Below, piece after piece: positions 9,691 to 17,996 of a stretch of DNA of 64,000 nucleotides. This stretch comes from Pelomonas sp. CA6 (GTDB taxonomy: Bacteria; Pseudomonadota; Gammaproteobacteria; Burkholderiales; Burkholderiaceae_C). The stretch lies in assembly GCF_022549225.1 (NCBI RefSeq), contig NZ_JAKZFD010000009.1, positions 186,001 through 250,000 of the forward strand. The letters are read 5' to 3'. Position numbers and translations under genes: made by a program. Position 1 is the stretch's first letter, and the number at the start of each line of letters is the position of its first letter. The notes under the pieces were generated by a model. The model searched no databases. It had not been told where the DNA came from and saw only the letters and a program-made list of their open reading frames with translations.

Positions 9691-11028
9691 ATGCTCTACC
9701 AGCTCTACGAAACCCAGCGCGCCCTGTTGAGCCCGTTTTCGGAGTTCGCCAGCGCCTCCGCGAAGCTCTACAGCCATCCGCTCTCCCCGTTCGCGCACAC
9801 GCCGCTGTCGCACCGCGTGTCGGCCGGGCTGGACCTGATGCACCGGTTGGCCAAGGAATACGAAAAGCCGGAGTTCGACATCCGCAGCATTGCCGTCGAC
9901 GGCGTGGACGTCGCGGTGCAGGAGCTGGTGCCGCTGCAAAAGCCCTTCTGCCGGCTGCTGCGCTTCAAGCGCTACACCGACAATCCCCAGGTGCTCGAGA
10001 AGATGAAGGGCCAGCCCACCGTGCTGGTCGTCGCGCCGCTATCTGGGCACCACAGCACGCTGCTGCGCGACACGGTCAAGCAACTGCTCAAGGACCACAA
10101 GGTGTTCATCACCGACTGGACCGACGCGCGCATGGTGCCGCTTGAGCAAGGCCCCTTCCACCTTGACGACTACATCGAGTACGTGCAGGAGTTCATTCGC
10201 CTGATCGGCGCCAAGGAATGCCATGTGATCTCGGTCTGCCAGCCCACCGTGCCGGTGCTGGCCGCGATCTCGCTGATGGCCTCGCGCGGCGAGGACACGC
10301 CGCGCTCCATGACCATGATGGGTGGTCCGATCGATGCGCGCCGAAGCCCCACCGCGGTCAACAACCTGGCGATGAACCGCAGCCATGCCTGGTTCGAGAA
10401 CAACGTGATCTACCGCGTGCCCACCAACTACCCGGGCGCCGGCCGCGAGGTCTACCCTGGCTTTCTGCAGCACACCGGCTTCGTGGCCATGAACCCGGAC
10501 CGCCACGTCAGCTCGCACTACGACTACTTTCTGGACCTGGTGCGTGGTGACGACGACAGCGCCGAAGCCCATCGTCAGTTCTATGACGAGTACAACGCGG
10601 TGCTGGACATGCCCGCCGAGTACTACCTGGACACCATCAAGACCGTGTTCCAGGACTTCGCGCTGGTCAACGGCACCTGGCGCGTGCGCGGCGAGCTGGT
10701 GCGCCCACAGGACATCCGCGGCACCGCGCTGCTGACCGTCGAGGGTGAACTGGACGACATCTCCGGTGCCGGCCAGACGCGTGCCGCCCATGAGCTGTGC
10801 AGCGGCATCGACAAGGCCAACCAGCGCCACTACGACGTTCAGGGTGCCGGCCACTACGGCATCTTCTCGGGGCGGCGCTGGCGCGAAATGGTGTACCCGG
10901 TGATCCGCGAGTTCATTGCGCAGTACGATGCGGCCCCATTGGTCAGCCCGACCGCCACGCGCGCCCCCACGCGTCCGGCAGGCAAGTCCGCGCGCGGCGC
11001 GGCGCCACGGACGCGCAGCCAGACCTGA
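9691..11028 (+). CDS. phaZ: intracellular polyhydroxybutyrate depolymerase
   Basis: An intracellular PHB depolymerase that mobilises stored polyester granules. From the ATG at MLYQLYETQRALLSP the protein has 445 residues. The catalytic nucleophile is C183 in ISVCQPTVP, the same residue number as in Cupriavidus PhaZ1, where Cys replaces the lipase Ser. A GAGGGA sequence precedes this ATG, and an in-frame ATG 25 codons upstream lacks family support. The C-terminal 30 residues are basic and low complexity. rsxB follows without a gap. Its presence implies that the host stores PHB. Confidence 0.93.
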   Translation: MLYQLYETQRALLSPFSEFASASAKLYSHPLSPFAHTPLSHRVSAGLDLMHRLAKEYEKPEFDIRSIAVDGVDVAVQELVPLQKPFCRLLRFKRYTDNPQVLEKMKGQPTVLVVAPLSGHHSTLLRDTVKQLLKDHKVFITDWTDARMVPLEQGPFHLDDYIEYVQEFIRLIGAKECHVISVCQPTVPVLAAISLMASRGEDTPRSMTMMGGPIDARRSPTAVNNLAMNRSHAWFENNVIYRVPTNYPGAGREVYPGFLQHTGFVAMNPDRHVSSHYDYFLDLVRGDDDSAEAHRQFYDEYNAVLDMPAEYYLDTIKTVFQDFALVNGTWRVRGELVRPQDIRGTALLTVEGELDDISGAGQTRAAHELCSGIDKANQRHYDVQGAGHYGIFSGRRWREMVYPVIREFIAQYDAAPLVSPTATRAPTRPAGKSARGAAPRTRSQT

Positions 11029-11715
11029 GTGAACGTCTCCACCTCTTCCTCCTTCCCCGCGATCGAGGCCCTGGTCCAGCAACTGGACCGGGCCCTGCCC
11101 CAGACGCAGTGCACCCGCTGCGGCTATCCCGACTGCCACTCCTACGCCCATGCCATCGCGCTGGGCGAGGCGGCGATCAACCAATGCCCGCCCGGCGGCG
11201 CCGAAGGCGTGCAGCGACTGTCCGCGCTGACCGGCCAGCCCGCCCTGCCCCTGAATCCCGAGCACGGCAGCGAAGGGCCGCGCCGCCTCGCGCGCATCGA
11301 CGAGGACTGGTGCATCGGCTGCACGCTGTGCATCAAGGCCTGCCCGGTGGATGCCATCCTGGGCAGCAACAAGCAGATGCATGTGGTGCTGGACGCGCCG
11401 TGCAATGGCTGCGAGCTCTGTGTGCCGGTCTGCCCCGTGGACTGTATTGCGATGCTGGACGTCACGCCCGGCCGCAGCGGCTGGCAGGCCTGGACCCCGG
11501 CGCAGGCCGATGAATCCCGCGCCCGCTACGAGGCCCGGCAGCAACGCCTGGTGCGCGAGCAGCGCGAGCACGAGGAACGCCTGCTGACCAAGGCCCAGCG
11601 CAAGCTGGACCATCTGGCCCAGGAGTCCAAGCTGACCGATCCCGCGGACCTGGATCGCAAGCGCGCGGTGATCCAGGCCGCGATGGCCCGTGCCCGCGCC
11701 AAGCGCGCCACCTGA
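11029..11715 (+). CDS. rsxB: RsxB/RnfB-like electron-transport Fe-S protein
   Basis: A 228-residue protein with an N-terminal four-Cys [4Fe-4S] region ([10 protein letters not shown] ... NQCPPGG, residues 27-55) followed by two CxxCxxCxxxCP ferredoxin motifs (near residues 95-105 and 125-135). It has a charged, probably helical C-terminal tail. The GTG start directly abuts the phaZ stop. It lacks the N-terminal membrane helix of full RnfB, and no other rnf/rsx subunit is nearby. Adjacency to nth, itself a [4Fe-4S] enzyme, recurs in related bacteria. Its electron partner is unknown. Confidence 0.85.
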   Translation: MNVSTSSSFPAIEALVQQLDRALPQTQCTRCGYPDCHSYAHAIALGEAAINQCPPGGAEGVQRLSALTGQPALPLNPEHGSEGPRRLARIDEDWCIGCTLCIKACPVDAILGSNKQMHVVLDAPCNGCELCVPVCPVDCIAMLDVTPGRSGWQAWTPAQADESRARYEARQQRLVREQREHEERLLTKAQRKLDHLAQESKLTDPADLDRKRAVIQAAMARARAKRAT

Positions 11716-11729
11716 CCAAGCACCTCGCC

Positions 11730-12371
11730 ATGAACGACACCCAAGTCCGCGAGTTCTTCGACATCCTGGCGCAAGCCAATCCCTCGCCCCAGACCGAACT
11801 CGAGTACGCCAGCGTGTTCGAGCTGCTCGCCGCCGTCCTGCTCTCCGCCCAGGCCACCGACGTGGGCGTGAACAAGGCGACCCGGCGCCTGTTCGTCGTC
11901 GCCAACACCCCGGCGAAGATCCTGGCGCTCGGCGAGGAGGGGCTGGCCGACTACATCAAGACCATCGGCCTGTACCGCACCAAGGCCAAGAACCTCCACG
12001 CCACCTGTCGCATCCTGCTGGAGCAGCATGGCGGCCAGGTGCCGCGCAGCCGCGAGGCCCTGGAGGCTCTGCCGGGCGTGGGCCGCAAGACCGCCAACGT
12101 GGTGCTCAACGTCGCCTTCGGCGAACCGACGATGGCGGTGGACACGCACATCTTCCGTGTCAGCAACCGGACCGGACTGGCGCCCGGCAGGACGCCGCTG
12201 GAGGTGGAGCAGAAACTGCTGGCCCGCGTGCCCGAGCGCTTCCTCGTCGACGCCCACCACTGGCTGATCCTGCATGGCCGCTACGTCTGCCAGGCGCGAC
12301 GCCCGCTGTGCGAGCGCTGCGCGGTGGTGGCGCAATGCGACAGCCGCCCCGGATCCGGGCGACGGCCCTAG
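11730..12371 (+). CDS. nth: endonuclease III
   Basis: A bifunctional DNA glycosylase/AP lyase removing oxidised pyrimidines. The helix-hairpin-helix LPGVGRKTANVVLN carries catalytic K120, D138 is in VDTHIFR, and the [4Fe-4S] ligands are C187, C194, C197 and C203. All of these fall at the E. coli residue numbers. The product has 213 residues and the gene lies 14 nt after rsxB, so the two are probably co-transcribed. Confidence 0.98.
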   Translation: MNDTQVREFFDILAQANPSPQTELEYASVFELLAAVLLSAQATDVGVNKATRRLFVVANTPAKILALGEEGLADYIKTIGLYRTKAKNLHATCRILLEQHGGQVPRSREALEALPGVGRKTANVVLNVAFGEPTMAVDTHIFRVSNRTGLAPGRTPLEVEQKLLARVPERFLVDAHHWLILHGRYVCQARRPLCERCAVVAQCDSRPGSGRRP

Positions 12372-12415
12372 GCGCGCGGCGCCTACAATCCCAGCCCTAG
12401 CCAGCCCATCACACC

Positions 12416-12640
12416 ATGTCCAGCATCACCGAACTCGCCGACCGGGTGGAACGCCTGCTGTTGCGCCACGAGGAACTCACGCGCACCAATGCTCTGCTGG
12501 AGCAGCAGGTGCAGAGCCTGACCCAGGAGCGCGACAGCCTGCGCTCCCGACTCGCGGCCGCGCGCGCGCGCGTCGACGCGCTGCTGGACCGTCTGCCCCT
12601 GGAGGCGGATGCACCCGACGCGGAGAAGAACCACCCATGA
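12416..12640 (+). CDS. small coiled-coil protein, ZapB-like (upstream partner of zapA)
   Basis: A 74-residue protein predicted to be almost entirely coiled coil, with heptads through residues 5-60 (VERLLLRHEELTRTNALLE ...). Short coiled-coil proteins of this TIGR02449/DUF904 type regularly precede zapA in beta- and gammaproteobacteria and are thought to act in cell division. Its stop overlaps the zapA ATG (ATGA). The role at the divisome is inferred from family and context. Confidence 0.8.
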   Translation: MSSITELADRVERLLLRHEELTRTNALLEQQVQSLTQERDSLRSRLAAARARVDALLDRLPLEADAPDAEKNHP

Positions 12641-12942
12641 AGCAAATGGAAGTCACGATCATGGGGCAGAGCTACCTGCTGGGCTGCCCCGTCGGCGGCG
12701 AGGCCGCGCTGGCCAAGGCCGTGGCGCGTGTCGACAAGGAAATGTGCGCGATCCGCGATGCCGGCCGCGTCAAGGCGCGCGAGCGCATCGCCGTGCTGGC
12801 GGCGCTGAACCTGGCCTATTCGCTCAGCGAGCCGCAGGGCGAGTCGGCCGAGATGGCCAGCACGGATGCCACGCTGCCCGATCTGGACGCGTTGATCAAG
12901 CGCCTGGACGAAGCCCTGACCCAAGACGGGCAACTGCTCTGA
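12637..12942 (+). CDS. zapA: cell division protein ZapA
   Basis: A 101-residue FtsZ-associated protein that bundles protofilaments and stabilises the Z ring. MKQMEVTIMGQSYLLGCP is the characteristic N-terminus, followed by the dimerising helix AVARVDKEM and the long tetramerisation helix. The frame is open upstream, but the ATG overlapping the preceding stop gives family length. The 6S RNA gene follows, as in many proteobacteria. Confidence 0.95.
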   Translation: MKQMEVTIMGQSYLLGCPVGGEAALAKAVARVDKEMCAIRDAGRVKARERIAVLAALNLAYSLSEPQGESAEMASTDATLPDLDALIKRLDEALTQDGQLL

Positions 12943-12958
12943 AGTCGCGGCGCGGGCG

Positions 12959-12964
12959 TAGAAT
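12959..12964 (+). promoter_or_regulatory. -10 element of the 6S RNA promoter
   Basis: TAGAAT lies 7-8 nt before the expected 5' end of 6S RNA. No good -35 hexamer is seen at 16-18 nt spacing, where the zapA stop codon region falls. Confidence 0.6.
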
Positions 12965-12970
12965 GCCCTC

Positions 12971-13148
12971 GTCTGCCGCGTCCGCGTGGGTTCTATATTT
13001 CCTTGAACCGATGCTCTCGCGAGCAAGGGCCTGGAACATCGCTTGGCTGGTGCGATCGTCTCGCGTCAGATGAACCCGAAGCCTTGCTGACCTCGCCCAC
13101 CTGAATCCCCTGGGTTCAGGAATGCGGCCCACGGTTCGCGGTGGACAC
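12971..13148 (+). ncRNA. ssrS: 6S RNA (SsrS)
   Basis: About 178 nt between zapA and the EVE gene, the usual 6S locus. The ends pair: GCCGCG (12975-12980) with CGCGGT (13137-13142), and after a small internal loop CGTGGG (12985-12990) with CCCACG (13128-13133), giving the closing stem expected of 6S RNA around a large central bubble. 6S RNA mimics an open promoter and binds sigma-70 RNA polymerase in stationary phase. The exact ends are estimates; a covariance-model hit would confirm it. Confidence 0.85.
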
Positions 13149-13232
13149 CCCCTCCCCTCGCCTCGCCCTTCCGTCGCAACGACGGCCCCCCCTCCCACGC
13201 GGGCGCAGGCGCACAACGCAGGAAGAAGCACG

Positions 13233-13691
<459 letters not shown>

Positions 13692-13713
13692 TCCCGACAC
13701 AAAGGATCACCCC

Positions 13714-14520
13714 ATGAGCGCCTGGCTGGTGCTGCAACTGCTGGCGCTGGGCGTGTGCAGCGGCTTCCTGGCCGGGCTTTTAGGCATAGGCGGCGGCATG
13801 CTGATGGTGCCCTTCCTGACCTTGATCCTGTCGACCCAGGGCGTGGGCGAGAGCCTGGCGGTGAAGATGGCGATCGCCACCTCCATGGCCACCATCATGT
13901 TCACCTCGTTGTCCAGCGTGCGCGCCCATCACAAGCGGAGAGCCGTCCGTTGGGACCTGGTGCGCGGACTGGCGCCCGGCATCCTGGTGGGTGGACTGCT
14001 GGCCGGCGCCGGCCTCTTCGCCCTGCTGAAGGGGCAGGCGCTGGCGCTGCTGTTTGCCGCCTTCGTCGGCTTCTCGGCGCTGCAGATGCTGCGCGAGCGC
14101 AAGCCTCACCCCGGACGGCAGATGCCCGGCCCGCTGGGCCAGACAGCCGTCGGCTCCGGCATCGGCTTGCTGTCCGGGCTGGTCGGTGCGGGCGGCGGGT
14201 TCATCTCCGTGCCCTTCATGACCTGGTGCAACGTGCCCATCCACCAGGCCGTGGCCACCAGCGCCGCGCTGGGCTTCCCAATCGCGGCCGCGAACACCGT
14301 GGGCTATCTCATTGGCGGCCGGTCCCTGCCGGTGGCTCTGCCAGGCGCGCTGGGCTATTTGTACCTGCCGGGGCTGGCGGTCGTCGCGCTGGCCAGTGTC
14401 AGCCTCGCGCCGCTGGGCGCACGCGCCGCCCATGCCATGGATGTCAAGCAGCTGCGGAGGGCCTTCGCCGGAGTCTTGGTCCTGCTCGCCGCCTACATGC
14501 TGCAGCGTGGACTGGGCTAA
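13714..14520 (+). CDS. TauE/SafE family membrane permease
   Basis: A 268-residue inner-membrane protein with about eight hydrophobic segments and the duplicated TauE/SafE signature: GFLAGLLGIGGGMLMVPFL near residue 17 and GLLSGLVGAGGGFISVPFM near residue 151. Members export sulfite, sulfoacetate or other small organic anions; the substrate cannot be told here. It stands alone, convergent with the PAS/GGDEF gene. Confidence 0.88.
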   Translation: MSAWLVLQLLALGVCSGFLAGLLGIGGGMLMVPFLTLILSTQGVGESLAVKMAIATSMATIMFTSLSSVRAHHKRRAVRWDLVRGLAPGILVGGLLAGAGLFALLKGQALALLFAAFVGFSALQMLRERKPHPGRQMPGPLGQTAVGSGIGLLSGLVGAGGGFISVPFMTWCNVPIHQAVATSAALGFPIAAANTVGYLIGGRSLPVALPGALGYLYLPGLAVVALASVSLAPLGARAAHAMDVKQLRRAFAGVLVLLAAYMLQRGLG

Positions 14521-14580
14521 GCCCGTTCGTCCGCACCAGGGGACATCGTCGCCGCCCGCGAAGACGGGCTTGGCCGGAAC

Positions 14581-15612
14581 TCAGGGCACGCCGGCTTCGC
14601 CGAACGCAAACGGGATGGAGGCGAGCACCACCTGGTTGCCGCCGCGGCGTTGCGCCTCCTGCACCGCGGCCTCGCTGGCCTGCAGCAGCTCGTCCTGCCG
14701 GGACGCGGTGTGCGGGAAGCTGGCCACGCCGATGGACAAGGACAGCCCCAGATCCACCCCGTCGATCACGACAATTTGCGCACTGCATTGCCGGCGCAGC
14801 TGCTCCATGCGCGAGTGCGCCGTCGCCAGCCCCACGCCGGACAACAGCACCGCAAACAGCTGCGGCCCAATGCGACAGGCCGAGTCCATGGCCCGCGTGT
14901 TGGCGCGCAGCATGCGCCCCAGCGCCTCGAGCAGGCGCTCGCCAGCCTGTTCGGCAGGCGCCGGCCCGGCGGGCGGATCGAGCGCAATCAGCACCAGCGC
15001 GAACTCGCGGTGCTCGCGCGTGGACAGGTCGATCTCTCGCAACAGCTGATCGTCGAACTGCGCGCGCATGTAAAGGCCGGAGGTCGCATCGCGCCCGCTG
15101 CCGCTCTGCAGTTCGCGGCGCAGCGATTCCATGGCTTTTTGCTGTTGCTCCAGTTGTTGCAGCGCCCGCTGCAGATGCGACTCGCGGTGGCGCTCCTCGG
15201 TCTTGTCCAGCCACAGCGCCATCACATGGTCCGAGCCCAGCGCCATGCGTGCGACCAGGAACTCGCGCCGCCGCCCGGCCAGGTCCAGCCGGTGTTCGCT
15301 ACAAACCAGGCTGCGCTGCGCCATGGCGGCCTGCTCGGCCCGGCGCATCGCGGCCACCTCTTCGCTGCGCATCAGCTCGCTGTCGCCGTAGCCCACCACG
15401 GTGGATTCGGTGCGTTCGAACAGCCGGTCCATGCCCGCACTGGCGTACACATAGCGCCCGGTCGACAGCGCCTTGACGGCCAGATTGGCACCGCTGGGCT
15501 CAAGCAGGCTGGCCAGCGCCGCCGCGGCTTCCCCCGCGCCGAGACCGGAGGCGGACAACCAGTCACCGAATTCGGCGGGAGACTGGGAAGCGGCAGCGGC
15601 AAGGTGGTCCAT
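14581..15612 (-). CDS. PAS protein with a degenerate GGDEF domain
   Basis: From ATG at MDHLAAAASQSPAEF the product has 343 residues: an N-terminal PAS-like sensor (about 40-155, with YVYASAGMDRLFERTESTVVGYGD), a Gln-rich coiled linker, and a GGDEF-type domain (about 185-340). The linker-to-domain signature is DATSGLYMRAQF, and the catalytic GGDEF loop reads GPQLF, so diguanylate cyclase activity is very unlikely. The C-terminal SLSIGVASFP and ASEAAVQEAQRRGGNQV are preserved, so the fold is retained. A role as a c-di-GMP-related receptor or partner is inference. The start is not well fixed; no strong Shine-Dalgarno sequence is seen. Confidence 0.8.
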   Translation of the reverse strand: MDHLAAAASQSPAEFGDWLSASGLGAGEAAAALASLLEPSGANLAVKALSTGRYVYASAGMDRLFERTESTVVGYGDSELMRSEEVAAMRRAEQAAMAQRSLVCSEHRLDLAGRRREFLVARMALGSDHVMALWLDKTEERHRESHLQRALQQLEQQQKAMESLRRELQSGSGRDATSGLYMRAQFDDQLLREIDLSTREHREFALVLIALDPPAGPAPAEQAGERLLEALGRMLRANTRAMDSACRIGPQLFAVLLSGVGLATAHSRMEQLRRQCSAQIVVIDGVDLGLSLSIGVASFPHTASRQDELLQASEAAVQEAQRRGGNQVVLASIPFAFGEAGVP

Positions 15613-15989
15613 CAACGTTGATCGCAAGAAGCCCCAGGCACCGGCATCGACCGCCCGGGCTGGAATCAGTACAAGGTGAAAAGGCCAGAGACGGGGCAGC
15701 GCGCCAGGCGCGTCCCGACGTCCGTCGGGCTCCAGGGCGTGAATGGTAGCCTGGGATATGCTCGGCGTCCGTGCGTACCGGCCTTGGTTGTGGGGGGAAC
15801 CCGTTCTGCCCTGTTTGAACTCAAAATATCGCCATGGTTCGAAAAAAGGGTTAGAATCCGCGTTTTGCTGGCAAACCCTGCGCGTCGATTCGGAAGCGGA
15901 ATCCGGATAACCCGCTTCAAGGCCGGCAAGGCAACAAGCCTTGTCGTCCCGGGCGAACACCGAGCGCACTTTGAAGGAACCACTGTTTC
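15613..15989. other. intergenic region between the divergent GGDEF-like gene and rpsU
   Basis: About 377 bp with no supported gene. Its GC drops relative to the flanks near 15820-15860, where TAGAAT (15852-15857) is a plausible -10 element for rpsU. No convincing -35 is paired with it. The part next to the GGDEF-like gene remains open in that gene's frame but has no family support. Confidence 0.5.
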
Positions 15990-16202
15990 ATGACCACCAT
16001 TCGCGTCAAAGAAAACGAGCCGTTCGACGTGGCCCTGCGCCGCTTCAAGCGCACCATTGAAAAGCTGGGCCTGCTCACCGAGCTGCGCGCCCGCGAGTTC
16101 TACGAGAAGCCCACGGCCGAGCGCAAGCGCAAGAAAGCCGCCGCCGTGAAGCGTCACTACAAGCGTGTGCGCAGCATGCAGCTGCCCAAGAAGCTGTACT
16201 GA
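15990..16202 (+). CDS. rpsU: 30S ribosomal protein S21
   Basis: A 70-residue, strongly basic S21 protein, the 30S subunit component involved in early initiation. [21 protein letters not shown] is diagnostic and the C-terminus [13 protein letters not shown] is typical of betaproteobacteria. GAAGGAACC precedes the ATG. A terminator separates it from yqeY. Confidence 0.98.
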
Positions 16203-16270
16203 GCCTCGTCTCTTCAGCGCTTTTGTCGCCGACCCGGCCTCTGCCCGGTCGCTGTCGATGAAGCCTTGGC

Positions 16271-16303
16271 AAAAGCCCGCCCAGGACGCTGCGCGGGCTT
16301 TTT
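16271..16303 (+). terminator. intrinsic terminator after rpsU
   Basis: A stem AAAAGCCCGC/GCGGGCTTTT (10 bp) with a 12-nt loop and five T residues, 69 nt past the rpsU stop and 44 nt before yqeY. It may allow partial read-through, since yqeY often follows rpsU. Confidence 0.85.
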
Positions 16304-16346
16304 GCTATCTTGGCCGCAAAATTGTTGGAATAACCGGAATCACCTC

Positions 16347-16793
16347 ATGAGCCTCAAGGACCAGATCACCGAAGACATGAAAGCCGCCATGCGCGCCAAG
16401 GACAGCGAGCGCCTGTCCACCATCCGCATGCTGCTGGCCGCCGTCAAGCAGAAAGAGGTTGACGAGCGCGTCACCGTGGACGACACGATGCTGATCGCCA
16501 TCGTCGACAAGCTGATCAAGCAGCGCAAGGACTCGATCAGCCAGTTCAGCGCCGCCGGCCGTCAAGACCTGGCCGACAAGGAAAGCGCCGAGGTCCAGGT
16601 GCTGGAAGCCTACCTGCCCCAGCGCCTGAGCGCCGAGGAGATCCAGGCCGCCGTGCAGGCCATCGTCGCGCAGCTGGGCGCCACGGGGCCCGCCGACATG
16701 GGCAAAGTGATGGGCGCGGTCAAGACCCAGCTGGCCGGCAAGGCCGACATGGGCCTGGTGGCCGCCGCGGTGAAGACCGCCCTCAACCCCTGA
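16347..16793 (+). CDS. GatB/YqeY domain protein
   Basis: A 148-residue YqeY-family protein (MSLKDQITEDMKAAMRAKD ...) homologous to the tRNA-binding C-terminal domain of GatB/GatE amidotransferase subunits. Its molecular function is not established. Following rpsU is a conserved context. The ATG is chosen over upstream in-frame codons because the family starts here and the upstream part overlaps the rpsU terminator. Confidence 0.92.
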   Translation: MSLKDQITEDMKAAMRAKDSERLSTIRMLLAAVKQKEVDERVTVDDTMLIAIVDKLIKQRKDSISQFSAAGRQDLADKESAEVQVLEAYLPQRLSAEEIQAAVQAIVAQLGATGPADMGKVMGAVKTQLAGKADMGLVAAAVKTALNP

Positions 16794-16828
16794 CACGCCC
16801 CGATCACCCAGAAAGCCCGGACCCCGCC

Positions 16829-17167
16829 ATGAGCAGCATCCAGACCCTGACCCCCGACTTCAGCGTCGCTCCGCAACTGGCTCCCGAAGCCATGGCCCAG
16901 GCTGCGGCGCTGGGCTTTCGCAGCGTGATCAACAACCGGCCCGACCACGAGGGCGGCGCCGAGCAACCCACCAGCGCGCAAATGCAGGCCGCGGCCGCGG
17001 CCGCGGGCCTGCAGTACCGCCACCTGCCGGTCAATGGCGCCTACCAGTCGCCCGAAGAGATCGCCGCCTTCAAGCGCCTGCTGGACGAGCTGCCCAAGCC
17101 GGTGCTCGCCTTCTGCCGCTCGGGCGCGCGCTCGACCCGGCTTTTCGTCGCGGCGCAAAACCTCTGA
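16829..17167 (+). CDS. Cys-based phosphatase-like protein (TIGR01244/DUF442 family)
   Basis: A 112-residue protein with the dual-specificity-phosphatase P-loop CRSGARS near residues 95-101 and the preceding FRSVINNRPDHEG segment. The family is found alone or fused to beta-lactamase-like sulfur dioxygenases (Blh), so a link to sulfide or persulfide metabolism is possible. It sits 35 nt after yqeY. The catalytic Cys and Arg are present; the substrate is unknown. Confidence 0.82.
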   Translation: MSSIQTLTPDFSVAPQLAPEAMAQAAALGFRSVINNRPDHEGGAEQPTSAQMQAAAAAAGLQYRHLPVNGAYQSPEEIAAFKRLLDELPKPVLAFCRSGARSTRLFVAAQNL

Positions 17168-17256
17168 CCCCGAGAGGCTCCGCGATGGCCCGCCATGGGC
17201 CGCGCCCCCAGGGGGCCGCACCGGCCGCCTCACCCTGACTGAGCCAGTGAACACGC

Positions 17257-17274
17257 CCTAGGACTTCCCCTAGG
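17257..17274. promoter_or_regulatory. palindromic CCTAGG pair upstream of dctQ
   Basis: CCTAGGACTTCCCCTAGG: two copies of the palindrome CCTAGG 12 bp apart, 118 nt before dctQ. CTAG is generally rare in proteobacterial genomes, which makes this pair conspicuous. It is a candidate regulator site; no protein is assigned. Confidence 0.4.
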
Positions 17275-17391
17275 AACGCCTGTTGTTCAGGCGACTTTCA
17301 GCCCTGGGCTCTTACAGTGCGATCTATCGCCATGCGTCCGTTCTGCGAACGCAGGGCGCTGGCACTCCGCAACGAGAACTCAGGAGCCTCC

Positions 17392-17994
17392 GTGTCATTC
17401 CTGCTTCAACTGTCACGGCTGATCGACGGCATGAGCCGCTTCGTCGGCCGCTGGGTCATCTGGCTGATCTTTGCCTCGACGGCGATCAGCGGCCTCAACG
17501 CCATCGTCCGCAAGGCTTTCAACTACAGCTCCAACGCCTTCCTCGAGGTGCAGTGGTACCTGTTTGCCGCCTCCTTCATGCTGGCCGCGGGCTACACGCT
17601 GCTCAACAACGAGCATGTGCGCATCGACGTCGTGGTGGGGCGTTTCTCGCGTCGCGTCCAGACCTGGATCGATATTTTCGGCTTCGTGGTCTTCCTGCTG
17701 CCGCTGTGCGCGGTGGTCCTCTATCTCGGCGTGCCCTTCTTCCTGCAAGCCTGGCATTCCAACGAAATGTCATCCAACGCGGGCGGCCTGGTGCTCTGGC
17801 CGGTCTATGCGTTGATGCCGCTGGGCTTCTTTCTGCTGCTGCTGCAGGCGATCAGTGAGCTGATCAAGCGCATCGCCTTCCTGATGGGTCTGATCGACGA
17901 CCCGACCAAGAAGGCCGACGCCAAATCGGCGGAAGAAGAGCTGGCCGAGGCGATCCGCCTGGCCGCCGAAGAAAAAGCGGCGCGGGGAGCCTGA
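17392..17994 (+). CDS. dctQ: TRAP transporter small permease DctQ
   Basis: A 200-residue inner-membrane subunit with four hydrophobic segments, including WVIWLIFASTAISGLNAIVRKAF and the DctQ hallmark VQWYLFAASFMLAAGYTLLNNEHVRIDV. It pairs with DctM to form the permease. The GTG start has AGGAG 7 nt upstream; a frame-open ATG farther up lacks support. The C-terminal 40 residues are an acidic, coiled tail (KSAEEELAEAIRLAAEEK). dctM starts 2 nt after its stop. Confidence 0.93.
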   Translation: MSFLLQLSRLIDGMSRFVGRWVIWLIFASTAISGLNAIVRKAFNYSSNAFLEVQWYLFAASFMLAAGYTLLNNEHVRIDVVVGRFSRRVQTWIDIFGFVVFLLPLCAVVLYLGVPFFLQAWHSNEMSSNAGGLVLWPVYALMPLGFFLLLLQAISELIKRIAFLMGLIDDPTKKADAKSAEEELAEAIRLAAEEKAARGA

Positions 17995-17996
17995 GG

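Noticed and set aside
14521-14580. Possible bidirectional terminator between the TauE/SafE gene and the GGDEF-like gene
   Set aside because: AAGCCCG and CGGGCTT can pair, but the loop is over 35 nt and no T run follows on either strand.
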